64,000 bases of DNA, taken from Tenacibaculum finnmarkense genomovar ulcerans (GTDB taxonomy: Bacteria > Bacteroidota > Bacteroidia > Flavobacteriales > Flavobacteriaceae). Below the pieces are notes generated by a model. It was not told where the DNA came from and ran no database searches. It saw only the letters and a program-made list of their open reading frames with translations. Numbering within the stretch: the first letter of the stretch is position 1; every line of letters begins with the position of its first letter. Positions 17,530-27,108 of the stretch are shown piece after piece. Where the stretch lies: contig NZ_OENE01000025.1 in the NCBI RefSeq assembly GCF_900239495.1, positions 1 through 64,000 on the forward strand, in the 5' to 3' direction. Both the position numbers and the translations under genes were made by a program.

Positions 17530-19980
17530 ATGAAAAAACTTTCTTTCCTCTTTTTATTAGTCATCTTATTCAGCGCCTGCAGTACCATAAAATTTGTTAA
17601 AGAAAATGAGTTATTACTAGCAAAAAATACGGTGTATATTGACGGTGTAAAAAACACCAATCAAAACATTACCGAATTACTTATGCAACGACCTAACGCA
17701 AAAGCTTTAGGAGTGCCGTTGTCATTATATTTTTACAATTTAGGAAATCCGAAGGGAGCTAAAACACCTTCAAAATGGGGGATTAAAAACCCTAAAACAT
17801 ATTCGTTTTTTAAAAAAGGATTTTCTGAAAAACAAAGTATATCAGTAGCTAAAGCTCTTATAGGGCTTAATCACTGGTTTTTAAATAGTGGAGAATCTCC
17901 TATTATTATTGATGATAAAAAAACAAAAAAAACAGCCGATAACTTAAATGCCTACTTTCAGACAGAAGGCTATTTTAGATCAAAAGTTTCGTTTCAAAAA
18001 GATACTATTGGCAACAAAAAAGGAAGTATTTCTTATAAAGTAACAAAAGGAAAACCTTCTTTTTTAAACCTAATTAAAACCCAAATAGCCGCCCCTACCC
18101 TTGATTCTTTATATAAAAAATCAAAGGAAGATAGTTTTCTTCAAGCAGGAAATCAATATAAAGATGCACATTTTATTAAAGAAGCAAATAGGCTAGTTAC
18201 TTTTTTTAGAGATAAAGGAATTTATCATTTTAATGAAAATTATATTTCGTTTGAAAATGATACACTTCAAAATTATCAGAAAACCAAAGTAAACATTAAT
18301 ATTTCTGATAGAGTTATTCCTTTTAAGGTTCAAAAAATAAAAAAAATCAATGTATATACCGATTATACCTACAATAAACGAAACAGCGTTTACAAAGACA
18401 CTGTTCTATACAAAGGAATTGCTTTTTATGCACATAAAAAATTAAAATACAATCCTAAAATACTTGCCCAATCATTATTTATAAAACCCAATACAGTTTA
18501 TAGTGATTTTGATAAAAACCTAACTAGAAAACACCTAAGAGGCTTAAAAAACTTTAAAACAACCTCTATTCGATATGATGAATTAAATAACACCGAATTA
18601 AACGCAAACATTTTTTTAACACCTATTGAAAAATACACGCTAGGTTTTGATGCTGAATTGTCTCGTTCTAATATTCGAAATTTTGATGTTTCTCTAAAAT
18701 ATTCATTAATTAACAGAAATACTTTTAAAGGTGCTGAAATATTTAAATTTTCGGCATTTGGATCTTATTTTAATTCCAATAACGGGCTTGGCTGGGAAAT
18801 GGGTGCTGATCTTAGCTTAGAAATCCCTCGTTTTGTAGCACCTTTTGGGCTAAAAAGACTTATTCCGAAGAGAATGTTTCCTAAAACAAAATTTTTAATT
18901 GGGGCGGGTAATCAGAAAAATATTGGCTTAGATAATCAGAATATTACCCTCGGATTAGATTATAAATGGATCTACAACAAACAAAAATCATTACAACTAG
19001 AATTACTTAATGTACAATACATTAGAAACTTAAATGTTAATAATTACTTTAGCATCTATAATTCAGAATATTTTAAACTAAAAGAAGTAGCAACTGCCTC
19101 TTCTAAATATACATTGCCTACAAATCAGCCTGGTAACTCAGCCGATATTTTACAATTTATGCGAAATATTGCAACCGATGGTTCGTTTAAAAACACCCAA
19201 CCTTTAAAATATCAGAATAACCTTAATATTTTTAACCGATACAACATCATTACTTCCGATTTTTTAATCCCTGAGATTGCTTTTACCTACACCTATAATA
19301 ACCAACAAAACACCAAAGACACCAATTTTTCTTTCCTTAAATTTCGAGTTGCTAATGCTGGAAACTTAATGGGAATTATATCTAAAAAAACAAATAATCG
19401 AAACCAGAAAACAGTTTTAAAAATTCCTATCGCTCAATATTTTAAAGCAGATATTGAATATAAAAAATATTGGAATTTAGGAAATAATACCGTTTTAGCA
19501 CATCGCACATTTTTAGGCGCAATTATAACCTATAATAATGCTAGCATTCCTTTTTCACGGAGTTATTTTGCGGGTGGTTCTAATGATATTAGAGCCTGGA
19601 GAACCTACGCTTTAGGACCCGGGACACGACAACCAGGATTAGAATACAATATAGGAAGTTTAAAATTTTTATCAAGTTTTGAATATCGATTTAACGTTAT
19701 TGGCGCTTTAAAAGGGGCTTTATTTGTTGATACAGGAAACATTTGGGACATTACCAATTCTAAATACACAGATGGTGTTGCTAAATTTAACGAGCTAAAA
19801 TCAATAACAGATATTGCTGTTGGCTCAGGTTTTGGGCTTCGATACGATTTTAGCTTTTTAATTGCACGATTAGATTTAGGCTTTAAAATGCACGAACCTT
19901 ATTTAAAAAATGACCGATGGTTTAAAAATCATAATTTTTCAAATTCTATCTTAAATATCGGAATTAATTATCCTTTTTAA
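17530..19980 (+). CDS. BamA/TamA-family outer membrane protein
   Basis: An 816-residue protein with a lipoprotein-type signal (LFSACS, Cys 19), POTRA-like segments across roughly residues 30-370 and a C-terminal Omp85 barrel (about 390-816). The barrel carries a motif typical of the surface-antigen domain, FAGGSNDIRAWR, and ends in an aromatic residue (INYPF). The family inserts or exports outer membrane proteins. It is separate from the main BamA at 41266, so it is a paralogue of TamA type. Having both a lipidation signal and an Omp85 barrel is common in Bacteroidota. Confidence 0.88.
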   Translation: MKKLSFLFLLVILFSACSTIKFVKENELLLAKNTVYIDGVKNTNQNITELLMQRPNAKALGVPLSLYFYNLGNPKGAKTPSKWGIKNPKTYSFFKKGFSEKQSISVAKALIGLNHWFLNSGESPIIIDDKKTKKTADNLNAYFQTEGYFRSKVSFQKDTIGNKKGSISYKVTKGKPSFLNLIKTQIAAPTLDSLYKKSKEDSFLQAGNQYKDAHFIKEANRLVTFFRDKGIYHFNENYISFENDTLQNYQKTKVNINISDRVIPFKVQKIKKINVYTDYTYNKRNSVYKDTVLYKGIAFYAHKKLKYNPKILAQSLFIKPNTVYSDFDKNLTRKHLRGLKNFKTTSIRYDELNNTELNANIFLTPIEKYTLGFDAELSRSNIRNFDVSLKYSLINRNTFKGAEIFKFSAFGSYFNSNNGLGWEMGADLSLEIPRFVAPFGLKRLIPKRMFPKTKFLIGAGNQKNIGLDNQNITLGLDYKWIYNKQKSLQLELLNVQYIRNLNVNNYFSIYNSEYFKLKEVATASSKYTLPTNQPGNSADILQFMRNIATDGSFKNTQPLKYQNNLNIFNRYNIITSDFLIPEIAFTYTYNNQQNTKDTNFSFLKFRVANAGNLMGIISKKTNNRNQKTVLKIPIAQYFKADIEYKKYWNLGNNTVLAHRTFLGAIITYNNASIPFSRSYFAGGSNDIRAWRTYALGPGTRQPGLEYNIGSLKFLSSFEYRFNVIGALKGALFVDTGNIWDITNSKYTDGVAKFNELKSITDIAVGSGFGLRYDFSFLIARLDLGFKMHEPYLKNDRWFKNHNFSNSILNIGINYPF

Positions 19981-20013
19981 AAAAAATAAAAATTAACAAG
20001 TAGCAAGCAGTTA

Positions 20014-20048
20014 TTGTAAGCAAAAGCATTTAAAATTTCTTATTTTTG
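20014..20048 (+). promoter_or_regulatory. Promoter of fbaA
   Basis: TTG at 20014, 24 bases, then TATTTTTG at 20041, a perfect -7 element. The leader is about 40 bases and CAA/A-rich without a Shine-Dalgarno site. Confidence 0.6.
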
Positions 20049-20091
20049 ACACGCTAAAAACAACTTAACACAACTAAAAAAACATAACACA

Positions 20092-21159
20092 ATGTCTCAT
20101 ACTATTAAAGCTGGAGTTGCCACCGGAAAAGAAGTCCAAGCAATATTTCAATTAGCAAAAGATAAAAATTTTGCCTTACCTGCTGTAAATGTTGTAGGTT
20201 CTAGCTCGGTAAATACCGTTTTAGAAACTGCAAAAGAATTAAATGCGCCCGTAATTATTCAATTTTCTAATGGTGGAGCACAATTTAATGCTGGTAAAGG
20301 ATTATCGAACAAAGATGAAAAAGCAGCTATTGCAGGTGCTGTTGCAGGTGCAAAACACGTGCATTTATTAGCCGAAGCTTATGGAATTCCAGTAATTTTA
20401 CACACCGATCATGCGGCGAAAAAATTATTACCTTGGATTGATGGTTTGCTTGATGCTAGTGAGCAGTTTTATAAAGAAACAGGAAAATCATTATACAGTT
20501 CTCATATGATTGATTTATCTGAAGAACCAATTGAAGAAAACATTGAAATTTGTAAAAAATACCTAGCTCGTATGAGTAAAATAGGGATGACTTTAGAAAT
20601 TGAATTAGGAATTACAGGTGGTGAAGAAGATGGTGTTGATAATTCAGATGTGGATGTTTCTAAATTATACACACAACCCGAAGAAGTTGCTTACGCTTAT
20701 GAAGAATTAATGAAAGTAAGTGATCAGTTTACCATTGCTGCCGCTTTTGGTAATGTTCACGGAGTTTACAGACCTGGAAATGTAAAATTAACACCAAAAA
20801 TATTAAAGAATTCTCAAGAATATATTTCTGAAAAGTACAATGTACCTCATAATACTATTGATTTTGTTTTTCACGGAGGATCAGGTTCTACCTTAGAAGA
20901 AATTAGAGAAGCTATTAGTTATGGTACAATTAAAATGAATATTGATACTGATTTACAATATGCCTTTACTGAAGGAGCTCGTGATTATATCTTAGCTAAA
21001 AAAGACTATATAGCAAGTCAAATTGGTAATCCTGACGGAGCAGATCAACCAAACAAAAAATATTACGACCCACGTAAATGGCTACGTGAAGGAGAATTAA
21101 CTTTCAAAACTCGTTTGAAAAAAGCTTTTGAAGACTTAAACAACGTAAACACTTTATAA
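20092..21159 (+). CDS. fbaA: Class II fructose-bisphosphate aldolase
   Basis: Zinc-dependent cleavage of fructose 1,6-bisphosphate in glycolysis and the reverse reaction in gluconeogenesis. The 355 residues match the class IIA length. Metal ligands lie in HTDHAAKK, ELGITGGEEDGVD, FGNVHGVY and FHGGSGS, and the phosphate-binding segment is KMNIDTDLQ. It is monocistronic, with a good promoter and a terminator. Confidence 0.96.
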   Translation: MSHTIKAGVATGKEVQAIFQLAKDKNFALPAVNVVGSSSVNTVLETAKELNAPVIIQFSNGGAQFNAGKGLSNKDEKAAIAGAVAGAKHVHLLAEAYGIPVILHTDHAAKKLLPWIDGLLDASEQFYKETGKSLYSSHMIDLSEEPIEENIEICKKYLARMSKIGMTLEIELGITGGEEDGVDNSDVDVSKLYTQPEEVAYAYEELMKVSDQFTIAAAFGNVHGVYRPGNVKLTPKILKNSQEYISEKYNVPHNTIDFVFHGGSGSTLEEIREAISYGTIKMNIDTDLQYAFTEGARDYILAKKDYIASQIGNPDGADQPNKKYYDPRKWLREGELTFKTRLKKAFEDLNNVNTL

Positions 21160-21210
21160 GAATTACAATAAATTATAACTGATTACACACTGTTATAACA
21201 AACTATAAAT

Positions 21211-21241
21211 AAGCACTTAGAAGCCTCTAAGTGCTTTTTTT
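21211..21241 (+). terminator. Terminator after fbaA
   Basis: The stem AAGCACTTAGA / TCTAAGTGCTT is followed by T6. Confidence 0.85.
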
Positions 21242-21274
21242 AATTTATAAAAAGTAAAGTTCGCAAAAATAATT

Positions 21275-21282
21275 TACATTTG
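21275..21282 (+). promoter_or_regulatory. -7 element of accD
   Basis: TACATTTG is a perfect TAnnTTTG 65 bases ahead of the ATG. Confidence 0.55.
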
Positions 21283-21347
21283 TCGTCGGCTCTTTTCTTA
21301 AAATGAATGAGTTAATTACTAACAAACAACAAAACATAAACTAAACT

Positions 21348-22205
21348 ATGGCTTGGTTTAAACGTAAAGACAAAGGGATTCAAACCCCTACCGAACAAAA
21401 AAAAGATACGCCTAAAGGCTTGTGGTATAAAACTCCAAGTGGTAAGGTTATTGATACAGAGGAATTAAAGAAAAACTTATATGTAAGCCCTGAAGACGGC
21501 TACCATGTTCGTATTGGAAGTAATGAATATTTTGAGTTATTTTTTGATAACAATAAATTTAAAGAACTAAATTCATCACTAACTTCTAAAGATCCTTTAA
21601 ATTTTGAAGATACCAAAAATTATCCCGATCGTTTAAAAGCGGCACAGAAGAAAACCGGATTAAAAGATGCTGTTCGTACAGCAGTAGGTAAATCAAACGG
21701 AAAAGATATTGTAATTGCCGCAATGGATTTTGCTTTTATTGGAGGGTCAATGGGATCTGTAGTAGGAGAAAAAATAGCCAGAGCAATTGATTACGCTATT
21801 AAAAACCAACTTCCGTTCTTGATGGTTTCAAAATCGGGAGGAGCACGTATGATGGAAGCTTCTTTATCATTAATGCAATTGGTAAAAACTTCGGCAAAAT
21901 TAGCGCAATTAGCCGATGCTCAACTTCCGTACATTTCATTATGTACCGATCCTACAACAGGAGGAACAACCGCATCATTTGCTATGTTAGGTGATATTAA
22001 TATTGCCGAACCAAACGCTTTAATTGCCTTTGCAGGACCTCGTGTTGTAAAAGACACCACCGGGAAAGATTTACCCGAAGGCTTTCAACGATCTGAATTT
22101 GTATTAGAACATGGTTTCTTAGACGCAATTTACGAACGTAAAGCGTTAAAGAAACAAGTGAATTTATATATAGACTTGATACAAAATCAACCTATTAGAG
22201 CTTAA
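21348..22205 (+). CDS. accD: Acetyl-CoA carboxylase carboxyltransferase beta subunit, zinc-less
   Basis: Beta subunit of the carboxyltransferase that makes malonyl-CoA for fatty acid synthesis. The 285 residues keep the crotonase core ([41 protein letters not shown]). The N-terminal segment that carries a four-cysteine zinc ribbon in E. coli AccD is present in length (about 24-53), but all four Cys positions are replaced by T29, G32, S47 and D50. The protein should therefore not bind zinc there. The same loss is recalled for other Flavobacteriaceae. It is flanked by its own promoter and terminator. Confidence 0.94.
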   Translation: MAWFKRKDKGIQTPTEQKKDTPKGLWYKTPSGKVIDTEELKKNLYVSPEDGYHVRIGSNEYFELFFDNNKFKELNSSLTSKDPLNFEDTKNYPDRLKAAQKKTGLKDAVRTAVGKSNGKDIVIAAMDFAFIGGSMGSVVGEKIARAIDYAIKNQLPFLMVSKSGGARMMEASLSLMQLVKTSAKLAQLADAQLPYISLCTDPTTGGTTASFAMLGDINIAEPNALIAFAGPRVVKDTTGKDLPEGFQRSEFVLEHGFLDAIYERKALKKQVNLYIDLIQNQPIRA

Positions 22206-22209
22206 AATT

Positions 22210-22235
22210 AAAAGTCAGCAATTGCTGACTTTTTT
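22210..22235 (+). terminator. Terminator after accD
   Basis: The perfect palindrome AAAGTCAGCAATTGCTGACTTT is followed by a T run. Confidence 0.85.
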
Positions 22236-22290
22236 GTTTTTTATCGACACAAAAACAACGATTCCCACAATGCAACTAAAATTTTATTTG

Positions 22291-22298
22291 TATCTTTG
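22291..22298 (+). promoter_or_regulatory. -7 element of rpsO
   Basis: TATCTTTG is a perfect TAnnTTTG 55 bases before the rpsO start. Confidence 0.6.
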
Positions 22299-22353
22299 TA
22301 GCTTCAATGAATAGCTCATTGATGTACATAAAAATCATTTAAATAATATTGGA

Positions 22354-22623
22354 ATGTATTTAACGAAAGAAGTAAAAGAAGGATTATTCGAAAAACACGG
22401 TAAAGGTAAAGCTGATACTGGAACTTCGGAAGGACAAATTGCATTGTTCACTTTTAGAATTAACCACTTAACTGAGCACTTAAAGAAAAATCGTAAAGAT
22501 TTTAACACAGAGCGTTCGTTAGTGAAAATGGTAGGAAAACGTAGAAGCTTACTTGATTACTTAAAGAAAACTGAAATCAACAGATATCGTGCGATTATCG
22601 TAGAATTAGGAATTAGAAAATAA
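22354..22623 (+). CDS. rpsO: 30S ribosomal protein S15
   Basis: A primary 16S rRNA binding protein of the 30S platform, standard length of 89 residues. The S15 signature runs from DTGTSEGQIALFTFRI to the conserved KMVGKRRSLLDYLKK. It lies ahead of pnp, as in most bacteria, but with its own terminator between them. Confidence 0.97.
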   Translation: MYLTKEVKEGLFEKHGKGKADTGTSEGQIALFTFRINHLTEHLKKNRKDFNTERSLVKMVGKRRSLLDYLKKTEINRYRAIIVELGIRK

Positions 22624-22630
22624 TTCTCAC

Positions 22631-22664
22631 AAAAAGAGGCTCTATAAACGTGCCTCTTTTTTTT
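22631..22664 (+). terminator. Terminator after rpsO
   Basis: The stem AAAGAGGC / GCCTCTTT is followed by eight T. Confidence 0.85.
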
Positions 22665-22744
22665 ATACCTAAAAATTCATTTCTATCTAACTAATAGAAA
22701 TTTATATAAAAAACTCAAAATTTTTAACAACAATTTTGAATTTC

Positions 22745-22796
22745 CATTGCAACAACAAAACAACAACACAACAACAACAAACAATTTAAAAATTTA
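22745..22796 (+). promoter_or_regulatory. CAA-rich leader of pnp
   Basis: The 5' region of pnp has an extended low-complexity CAACAA tract with almost no G. Such a stretch cannot fold and may act as a translation enhancer or ribosome standby site in a phylum that lacks Shine-Dalgarno initiation. The function is inference. Confidence 0.4.
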
Positions 22797-22808
22797 GAAT
22801 TAAAATTT

Positions 22809-25034
22809 ATGATTCCAAAAGTATTTAGAGAGGTCATTGACCTAGGAGATGGAAGAACCATTTCATTAGAAACGGGTAAATTAGCAAAACAAGCCCATGG
22901 TTCAGTTGTTGTGCAAATGGGGAAAGCAATGTTGTTATGTACAGTAGTATCTAGCTACAAAGCAGGAACAGTTGATTTTTTACCTTTAACAGTAGATTAT
23001 AGAGAAAAATTTGCAGCAGCAGGTCGTTATCCAGGAGGTTTTTTCAAAAGAGAAGCAAGACCAAGTGATGGTGAAGTATTAACCATGCGTTTAGTAGACC
23101 GTGTTTTACGTCCATTATTCCCAAAAGATTACCATTCTGAAGTACAGGTAATGATTCAGTTAATGTCGCATGATGAAGATGTTATGCCAGATGCTTTAGC
23201 AGGTTTAGCAGCTTCTGCCGCTATTCAATTATCTGATTTCCCATTCGAATGTCCTATTTCTGAAGCACGTGTTGCTAGAGTAAATGGTGAATTTGTAATC
23301 AACCCAAACAGAGCTCAATTAGCAGAATCTGACATCGATATGATGATTGGAGCTTCAGCTGATTCAGTAATGATGGTTGAAGGTGAAATGGATGAAATTT
23401 CTGAAGAAGAAATGGCTGATGCAATTAAATTTGCTCATGAATCTATTAAAATACAATGTGCTGCTCAAGTTCGTTTAGCGGAAGCTTTCGGAAAGAAAGA
23501 AACAAGAGTGTACGAAGGAGAAAGAGAAGACGAAGCATTAGCTGAAAAAATAAATGAACTTGCTTACGATAAGTGTTATGCTATCGCTAAAAAAGGAACA
23601 TCTAAAGTAGAGCGTACAACAGCTTTTGCTGAGGTAAAAGAAGCAATAAAAGCTTCATTTACTGAAGAAGAATTAGAAGATTACGGTGATTTAGTTGGAA
23701 AATATTTTAACAAATCTCAAAAATCTGCTGTTCGTGAATTAACTTTAGCGGAAGGTTTACGTTTAGACGGACGTAAAACTGATGAAATTAGACCAATTTG
23801 GTGTGAGGTAGATTATTTACCATCAACACATGGTTCATCAATATTTACTCGTGGAGAAACGCAAGCATTAGCTACCGTTACTTTAGGAACATCTAGAGAT
23901 GCTAACAAAATAGATATGCCATCTTACGAAGGTGAAGAGAATTTCTATTTACATTATAACTTCCCTCCTTTTTGTACAGGTGAAGCAAGACCATTAAGAG
24001 GAACTTCTCGTAGAGAGGTTGGTCATGGTAACTTGGCTCAACGTGGTTTAAAAGGAATGATTCCTGCTGATTGTCCTTATACAGTAAGAGTTGTATCTGA
24101 AGTATTAGAATCGAACGGTTCTTCTTCAATGGCAACTGTTTGTGCTGGTACAATGGCTTTAATGGATGCAGGTGTTAAAATGACAAGACCAGTTTCTGGT
24201 ATTGCTATGGGATTAATTTCTGATGGAGATCGTTACGCAGTTTTATCTGATATTTTAGGTGATGAAGATCATTTAGGTGATATGGACTTTAAAGTAACGG
24301 GTACTTCTGAAGGAATTACTGCTTGTCAGATGGATATTAAAGTAAAAGGATTAGGTTACGAAATTTTAGTGAATGCACTAAAACAAGCTCGTGCAGGTCG
24401 TTTACATATCTTAGGAAAATTAACGGATACTATTTCTCAATCTAACGAAGAAGTTAAAGAACATGCTCCTAAAATGATTAACCGTCGTATCCCGAATGAT
24501 ATGATTGGTGCATTTATTGGTCCAGGTGGTAAACATATTCAAGAATTACAGAAAGAAACAGGAACTACAATTGTAATTACTGAAGATGCTGTAACTGAAG
24601 AAGGAATTATCGAAATTTTAGGAACTGATCCTGCAGGAATTGAAAAGGTTGTTACTCGTATTGAGTCGATGCTTTTCAAACCAACTGTTGGTAATTCTTA
24701 CCAAGTAAAAGTAATTAAAATGTTAGATTTTGGTGCTGTTGTAGAATATGCAGATGCTCCTGGAAACGAAGTTTTATTACACGTAAGTGAATTAGCTTGG
24801 GAACGTACAGAAAATGTTTCTGACGTAGTTAAAATGGGTGATGTATTTGATGTAAAATACTTCGGACTTGACCCAAGAACTCGTAAAGAAAAAGTTTCTC
24901 GTAAAGCATTGTTACCAAAACCAGAAGGTTATGTAGCAAGACCACCAAGAGAAAATAAGCCTAGAGATAACAGAAGTCGTGATGACAGAAAACCTAGAGC
25001 TCCAAGAGAGCCTAGAGAAGTAAAAAAAGATTAA
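22809..25034 (+). CDS. pnp: Polyribonucleotide nucleotidyltransferase (PNPase)
   Basis: Phosphorolytic 3'-5' exoribonuclease for RNA turnover. The 741 residues have the full family layout: two RNase PH-like domains (about 1-230 and 310-550) with a helical linker, a KH domain ([12 protein letters not shown] near residue 570) and an S1 domain (about 630-700). A charged Arg/Pro-rich tail follows ([20 protein letters not shown]), probably a flexible RNA- or protein-binding extension. It lies downstream of rpsO. Confidence 0.97.
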   Translation: MIPKVFREVIDLGDGRTISLETGKLAKQAHGSVVVQMGKAMLLCTVVSSYKAGTVDFLPLTVDYREKFAAAGRYPGGFFKREARPSDGEVLTMRLVDRVLRPLFPKDYHSEVQVMIQLMSHDEDVMPDALAGLAASAAIQLSDFPFECPISEARVARVNGEFVINPNRAQLAESDIDMMIGASADSVMMVEGEMDEISEEEMADAIKFAHESIKIQCAAQVRLAEAFGKKETRVYEGEREDEALAEKINELAYDKCYAIAKKGTSKVERTTAFAEVKEAIKASFTEEELEDYGDLVGKYFNKSQKSAVRELTLAEGLRLDGRKTDEIRPIWCEVDYLPSTHGSSIFTRGETQALATVTLGTSRDANKIDMPSYEGEENFYLHYNFPPFCTGEARPLRGTSRREVGHGNLAQRGLKGMIPADCPYTVRVVSEVLESNGSSSMATVCAGTMALMDAGVKMTRPVSGIAMGLISDGDRYAVLSDILGDEDHLGDMDFKVTGTSEGITACQMDIKVKGLGYEILVNALKQARAGRLHILGKLTDTISQSNEEVKEHAPKMINRRIPNDMIGAFIGPGGKHIQELQKETGTTIVITEDAVTEEGIIEILGTDPAGIEKVVTRIESMLFKPTVGNSYQVKVIKMLDFGAVVEYADAPGNEVLLHVSELAWERTENVSDVVKMGDVFDVKYFGLDPRTRKEKVSRKALLPKPEGYVARPPRENKPRDNRSRDDRKPRAPREPREVKKD

Positions 25035-25057
25035 TCATCTCGTTTTAAAACTATATT

Positions 25058-25086
25058 AAAAACCGCTAATTTTAGCGGTTTTTTTT
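25058..25086 (+). terminator. Terminator after pnp
   Basis: The stem AAACCGCTAA / TTAGCGGTTT is followed by T6. The next gene's -7-like TATATTCG starts at its end. Confidence 0.85.
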
Positions 25087-25109
25087 ATATTCGCAAAAAA
25101 TTATATTGC

Positions 25110-25550
25110 ATGAAAAGCATTAAATTATCTTCAAAATTTACAAATTTAAGTTTATACCTTAGTTTACTTCTTCCGATACTATTAATTCCTACAATTTTAA
25201 ATACGGTTATAGAACAAGGAATCAACGGTAAAATAATTTTTGGAAGCATCATTTCTTTAACTTTCATTAGTTTTTTAAGCTACTTATTTTTGTTTGTTTG
25301 CAATGCAAAAATAGAAAATAACACCTTGGTTTTAAAAAAACAATTTCGCACGCCCGAAACCTATACCTTTGATAAAATTGGCGATATTAGTAGTTTTAGG
25401 CTAAAAACAACGAAATACACCACGGTAAAAATGAGTAAAACAGCAGGTGTTTTTGAAAAATATATCATTATTAATTCTAAAAGCTTGTTTTTTAATGATA
25501 AAGTTGACGCTCAAGAAAAACTAAAAGAATTAAAACAAATAGCTAAATAA
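25110..25550 (+). CDS. Hypothetical membrane protein with PH-like domain
   Basis: A 146-residue protein I do not recognise by name. Two hydrophobic segments (about residues 11-32 and 43-64) form a membrane hairpin. The rest (about 68-146) is a soluble beta-rich part, ENNTLVLKKQFRTPETYTFDKIG and onward, which resembles bacterial PH-like domains of small membrane proteins. A weak -7-like TATATTCG ends 17 bases before the ATG, inside the pnp terminator region. The function is unknown. Confidence 0.6.
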   Translation: MKSIKLSSKFTNLSLYLSLLLPILLIPTILNTVIEQGINGKIIFGSIISLTFISFLSYLFLFVCNAKIENNTLVLKKQFRTPETYTFDKIGDISSFRLKTTKYTTVKMSKTAGVFEKYIIINSKSLFFNDKVDAQEKLKELKQIAK

Positions 25551-25582
25551 TAACTCTTTTTCAGTTTCTTTGTGCTCATTTT

Positions 25583-26719
25583 ATGAAAAAACAACAAATT
25601 GCCTATTTATCAATAGGAACAAATCAAGGAAATCGGTTAGAAAACCTTCAAAATGCAATTAATTTAATTGCTGCAAATATTGGTGCTATTCAACAAATTG
25701 CTTCGGTATATGAAACACCTTCTTTAGGTTTTAAAGGTGCCGATTTTTACAATACCTGTATTAAAGTTAATACCTGCTTATCACCTGAAAAATTAATTAA
25801 AAGCCTTCTTTATTTAGAAGATAAATTAGGTAGAACTCGAAAAAATAAAAGTGGTTATACCGATCGAATTATTGATTTAGATATTTTACTATATACTGAT
25901 GAAATTATTTTTTCAGAAAATTTGATTGTACCACATCCTAGAATGTTACAACGTAAATTTGTGTTAGTACCATTGGTTGAAATTGCTAAAAACATACTTC
26001 ATCCAACAGTTAAAAAAAACTTACACGATTGTTTAATAAATTGTAGTGATACCTCTGAAATTTCAAAAATAGAAGCAGTTTTGAAAATACCCGTAACCAT
26101 ATCTGACACCTATAATTACATTGCTATTGAAGGTAATATAGGCGCAGGAAAAACATCGTTAGCAAATATAATCTCTGCCGAGCTTAACACAAAACTCGTT
26201 TTAGAACGCTTTGCCGACAATCCTTTTTTACCTAAATTCTACCAAGACAAAGAGCGTTATGCCTTTCCTTTAGAAATGAGTTTTTTAGCAGATAGGTATC
26301 AGCAATTAACCGATGATTTAGCACAGTTTGATTTAGTAAAAAATTGTATTATTTCTGACTATTATATATTTAAGTCGTTAATTTTCGCACAGGTTACCTT
26401 ACCAAAAGAAGAATACACCCTGTATCAAAAAATGTTCGATTTACTTTATAAAGAAGTTCAAAAGCCCGATTTATATGTGTATTTATATCAAAACACCGAG
26501 CGATTGCTTGAAAATATAAAAAATAGAGGAAGAGCTTACGAGCAAAATATAGCCGCTACTTATTTGCAAAAAATAGAAGACGGATACAGTAGTTTTATAA
26601 AAAAAGCACCTGAATTAAATATTTTAGTAATCGATGTTTCTAATTTAGATTTTGTTAATAATCGAGAAGACTATTTGTATATTATTAATAAAATTAATAA
26701 TCATAAAGTGTTAAAATAA
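25583..26719 (+). CDS. folK: FolK - deoxynucleoside kinase fusion
   Basis: Residues 1-155 are 6-hydroxymethyl-7,8-dihydropterin pyrophosphokinase (HPPK) of folate synthesis, with SIGTNQGNRLENL, ETPSLGFKGADFYN, LGRTRKNKSGYTDRIIDLDILLY and PHPRM. Residues from about 172 to 378 are a dCK/dGK-type kinase with P-loop GNIGAGKTS, ERF and the lid segment NRGRAYE. Folate and deoxynucleotide supply are metabolically linked through thymidylate, which may explain the fusion. It differs from the stand-alone kinase at 16117, so the window encodes two such kinase domains. In the second half the DRS-type motif reads SDYYIFKSLIFA. Confidence 0.92.
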   Translation: MKKQQIAYLSIGTNQGNRLENLQNAINLIAANIGAIQQIASVYETPSLGFKGADFYNTCIKVNTCLSPEKLIKSLLYLEDKLGRTRKNKSGYTDRIIDLDILLYTDEIIFSENLIVPHPRMLQRKFVLVPLVEIAKNILHPTVKKNLHDCLINCSDTSEISKIEAVLKIPVTISDTYNYIAIEGNIGAGKTSLANIISAELNTKLVLERFADNPFLPKFYQDKERYAFPLEMSFLADRYQQLTDDLAQFDLVKNCIISDYYIFKSLIFAQVTLPKEEYTLYQKMFDLLYKEVQKPDLYVYLYQNTERLLENIKNRGRAYEQNIAATYLQKIEDGYSSFIKKAPELNILVIDVSNLDFVNNREDYLYIINKINNHKVLK

Positions 26720-26722
26720 CTA

Positions 26723-26750
26723 AAAAAAGCAGCTATTAAGCTGCTTTTTT
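26723..26750. terminator. Bidirectional terminator between folK fusion and gldC
   Basis: The stem AAAAAAGCAGCT / AGCTGCTTTTTT with a four-base loop separates two convergent genes. Confidence 0.85.
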
Positions 26751-26772
26751 AGGTTTTAAAAATCTTTTAAAA

Positions 26773-27108
26773 CTATTTCTTCAATTCTAATTTCTCAGCA
26801 AAATACTCACAAAAATCACGCATGGTATCACCCATTTTTTTATCATCGGTAGCTCTTTCAAATGAACTTGCCATCGATAATAATGTTTGATGATAAAATT
26901 GCTTCATTTCATCAACAGGCATGTCTTTGGTCCATAAATCCATACGTAAAGTATCTTTTTTCTTATGATCCCAAACCGATAACATAATCGCTTTTGATGA
27001 TTCATTATCAATGCCTCCATCTTCGGCATTCCATGAAATTTCTTCCGGAATTTTATTTTCGTCTAAGCCTATTGTAAATGTTATTTTAGAAGTGTGCTCT
27101 ATCGCCAT
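26773..27108 (-). CDS. gldC: Gliding motility protein GldC
   Basis: A 111-residue soluble protein of the GldC family, associated with gliding motility and type IX secretion in Bacteroidota. It matches the family in length and in the segment around IPEEISWNAEDGG...KAIMLSVWD. Its start overlaps the gldB stop by one base (TAATG), so the two are translationally coupled. Confidence 0.92.
   Translation of the reverse strand: MAIEHTSKITFTIGLDENKIPEEISWNAEDGGIDNESSKAIMLSVWDHKKKDTLRMDLWTKDMPVDEMKQFYHQTLLSMASSFERATDDKKMGDTMRDFCEYFAEKLELKK

Noticed and set aside
23902..24153. 83-residue open frame antisense to pnp
   Set aside because: A shadow of the conserved pnp frame; composition is low complexity, and there is no promoter.
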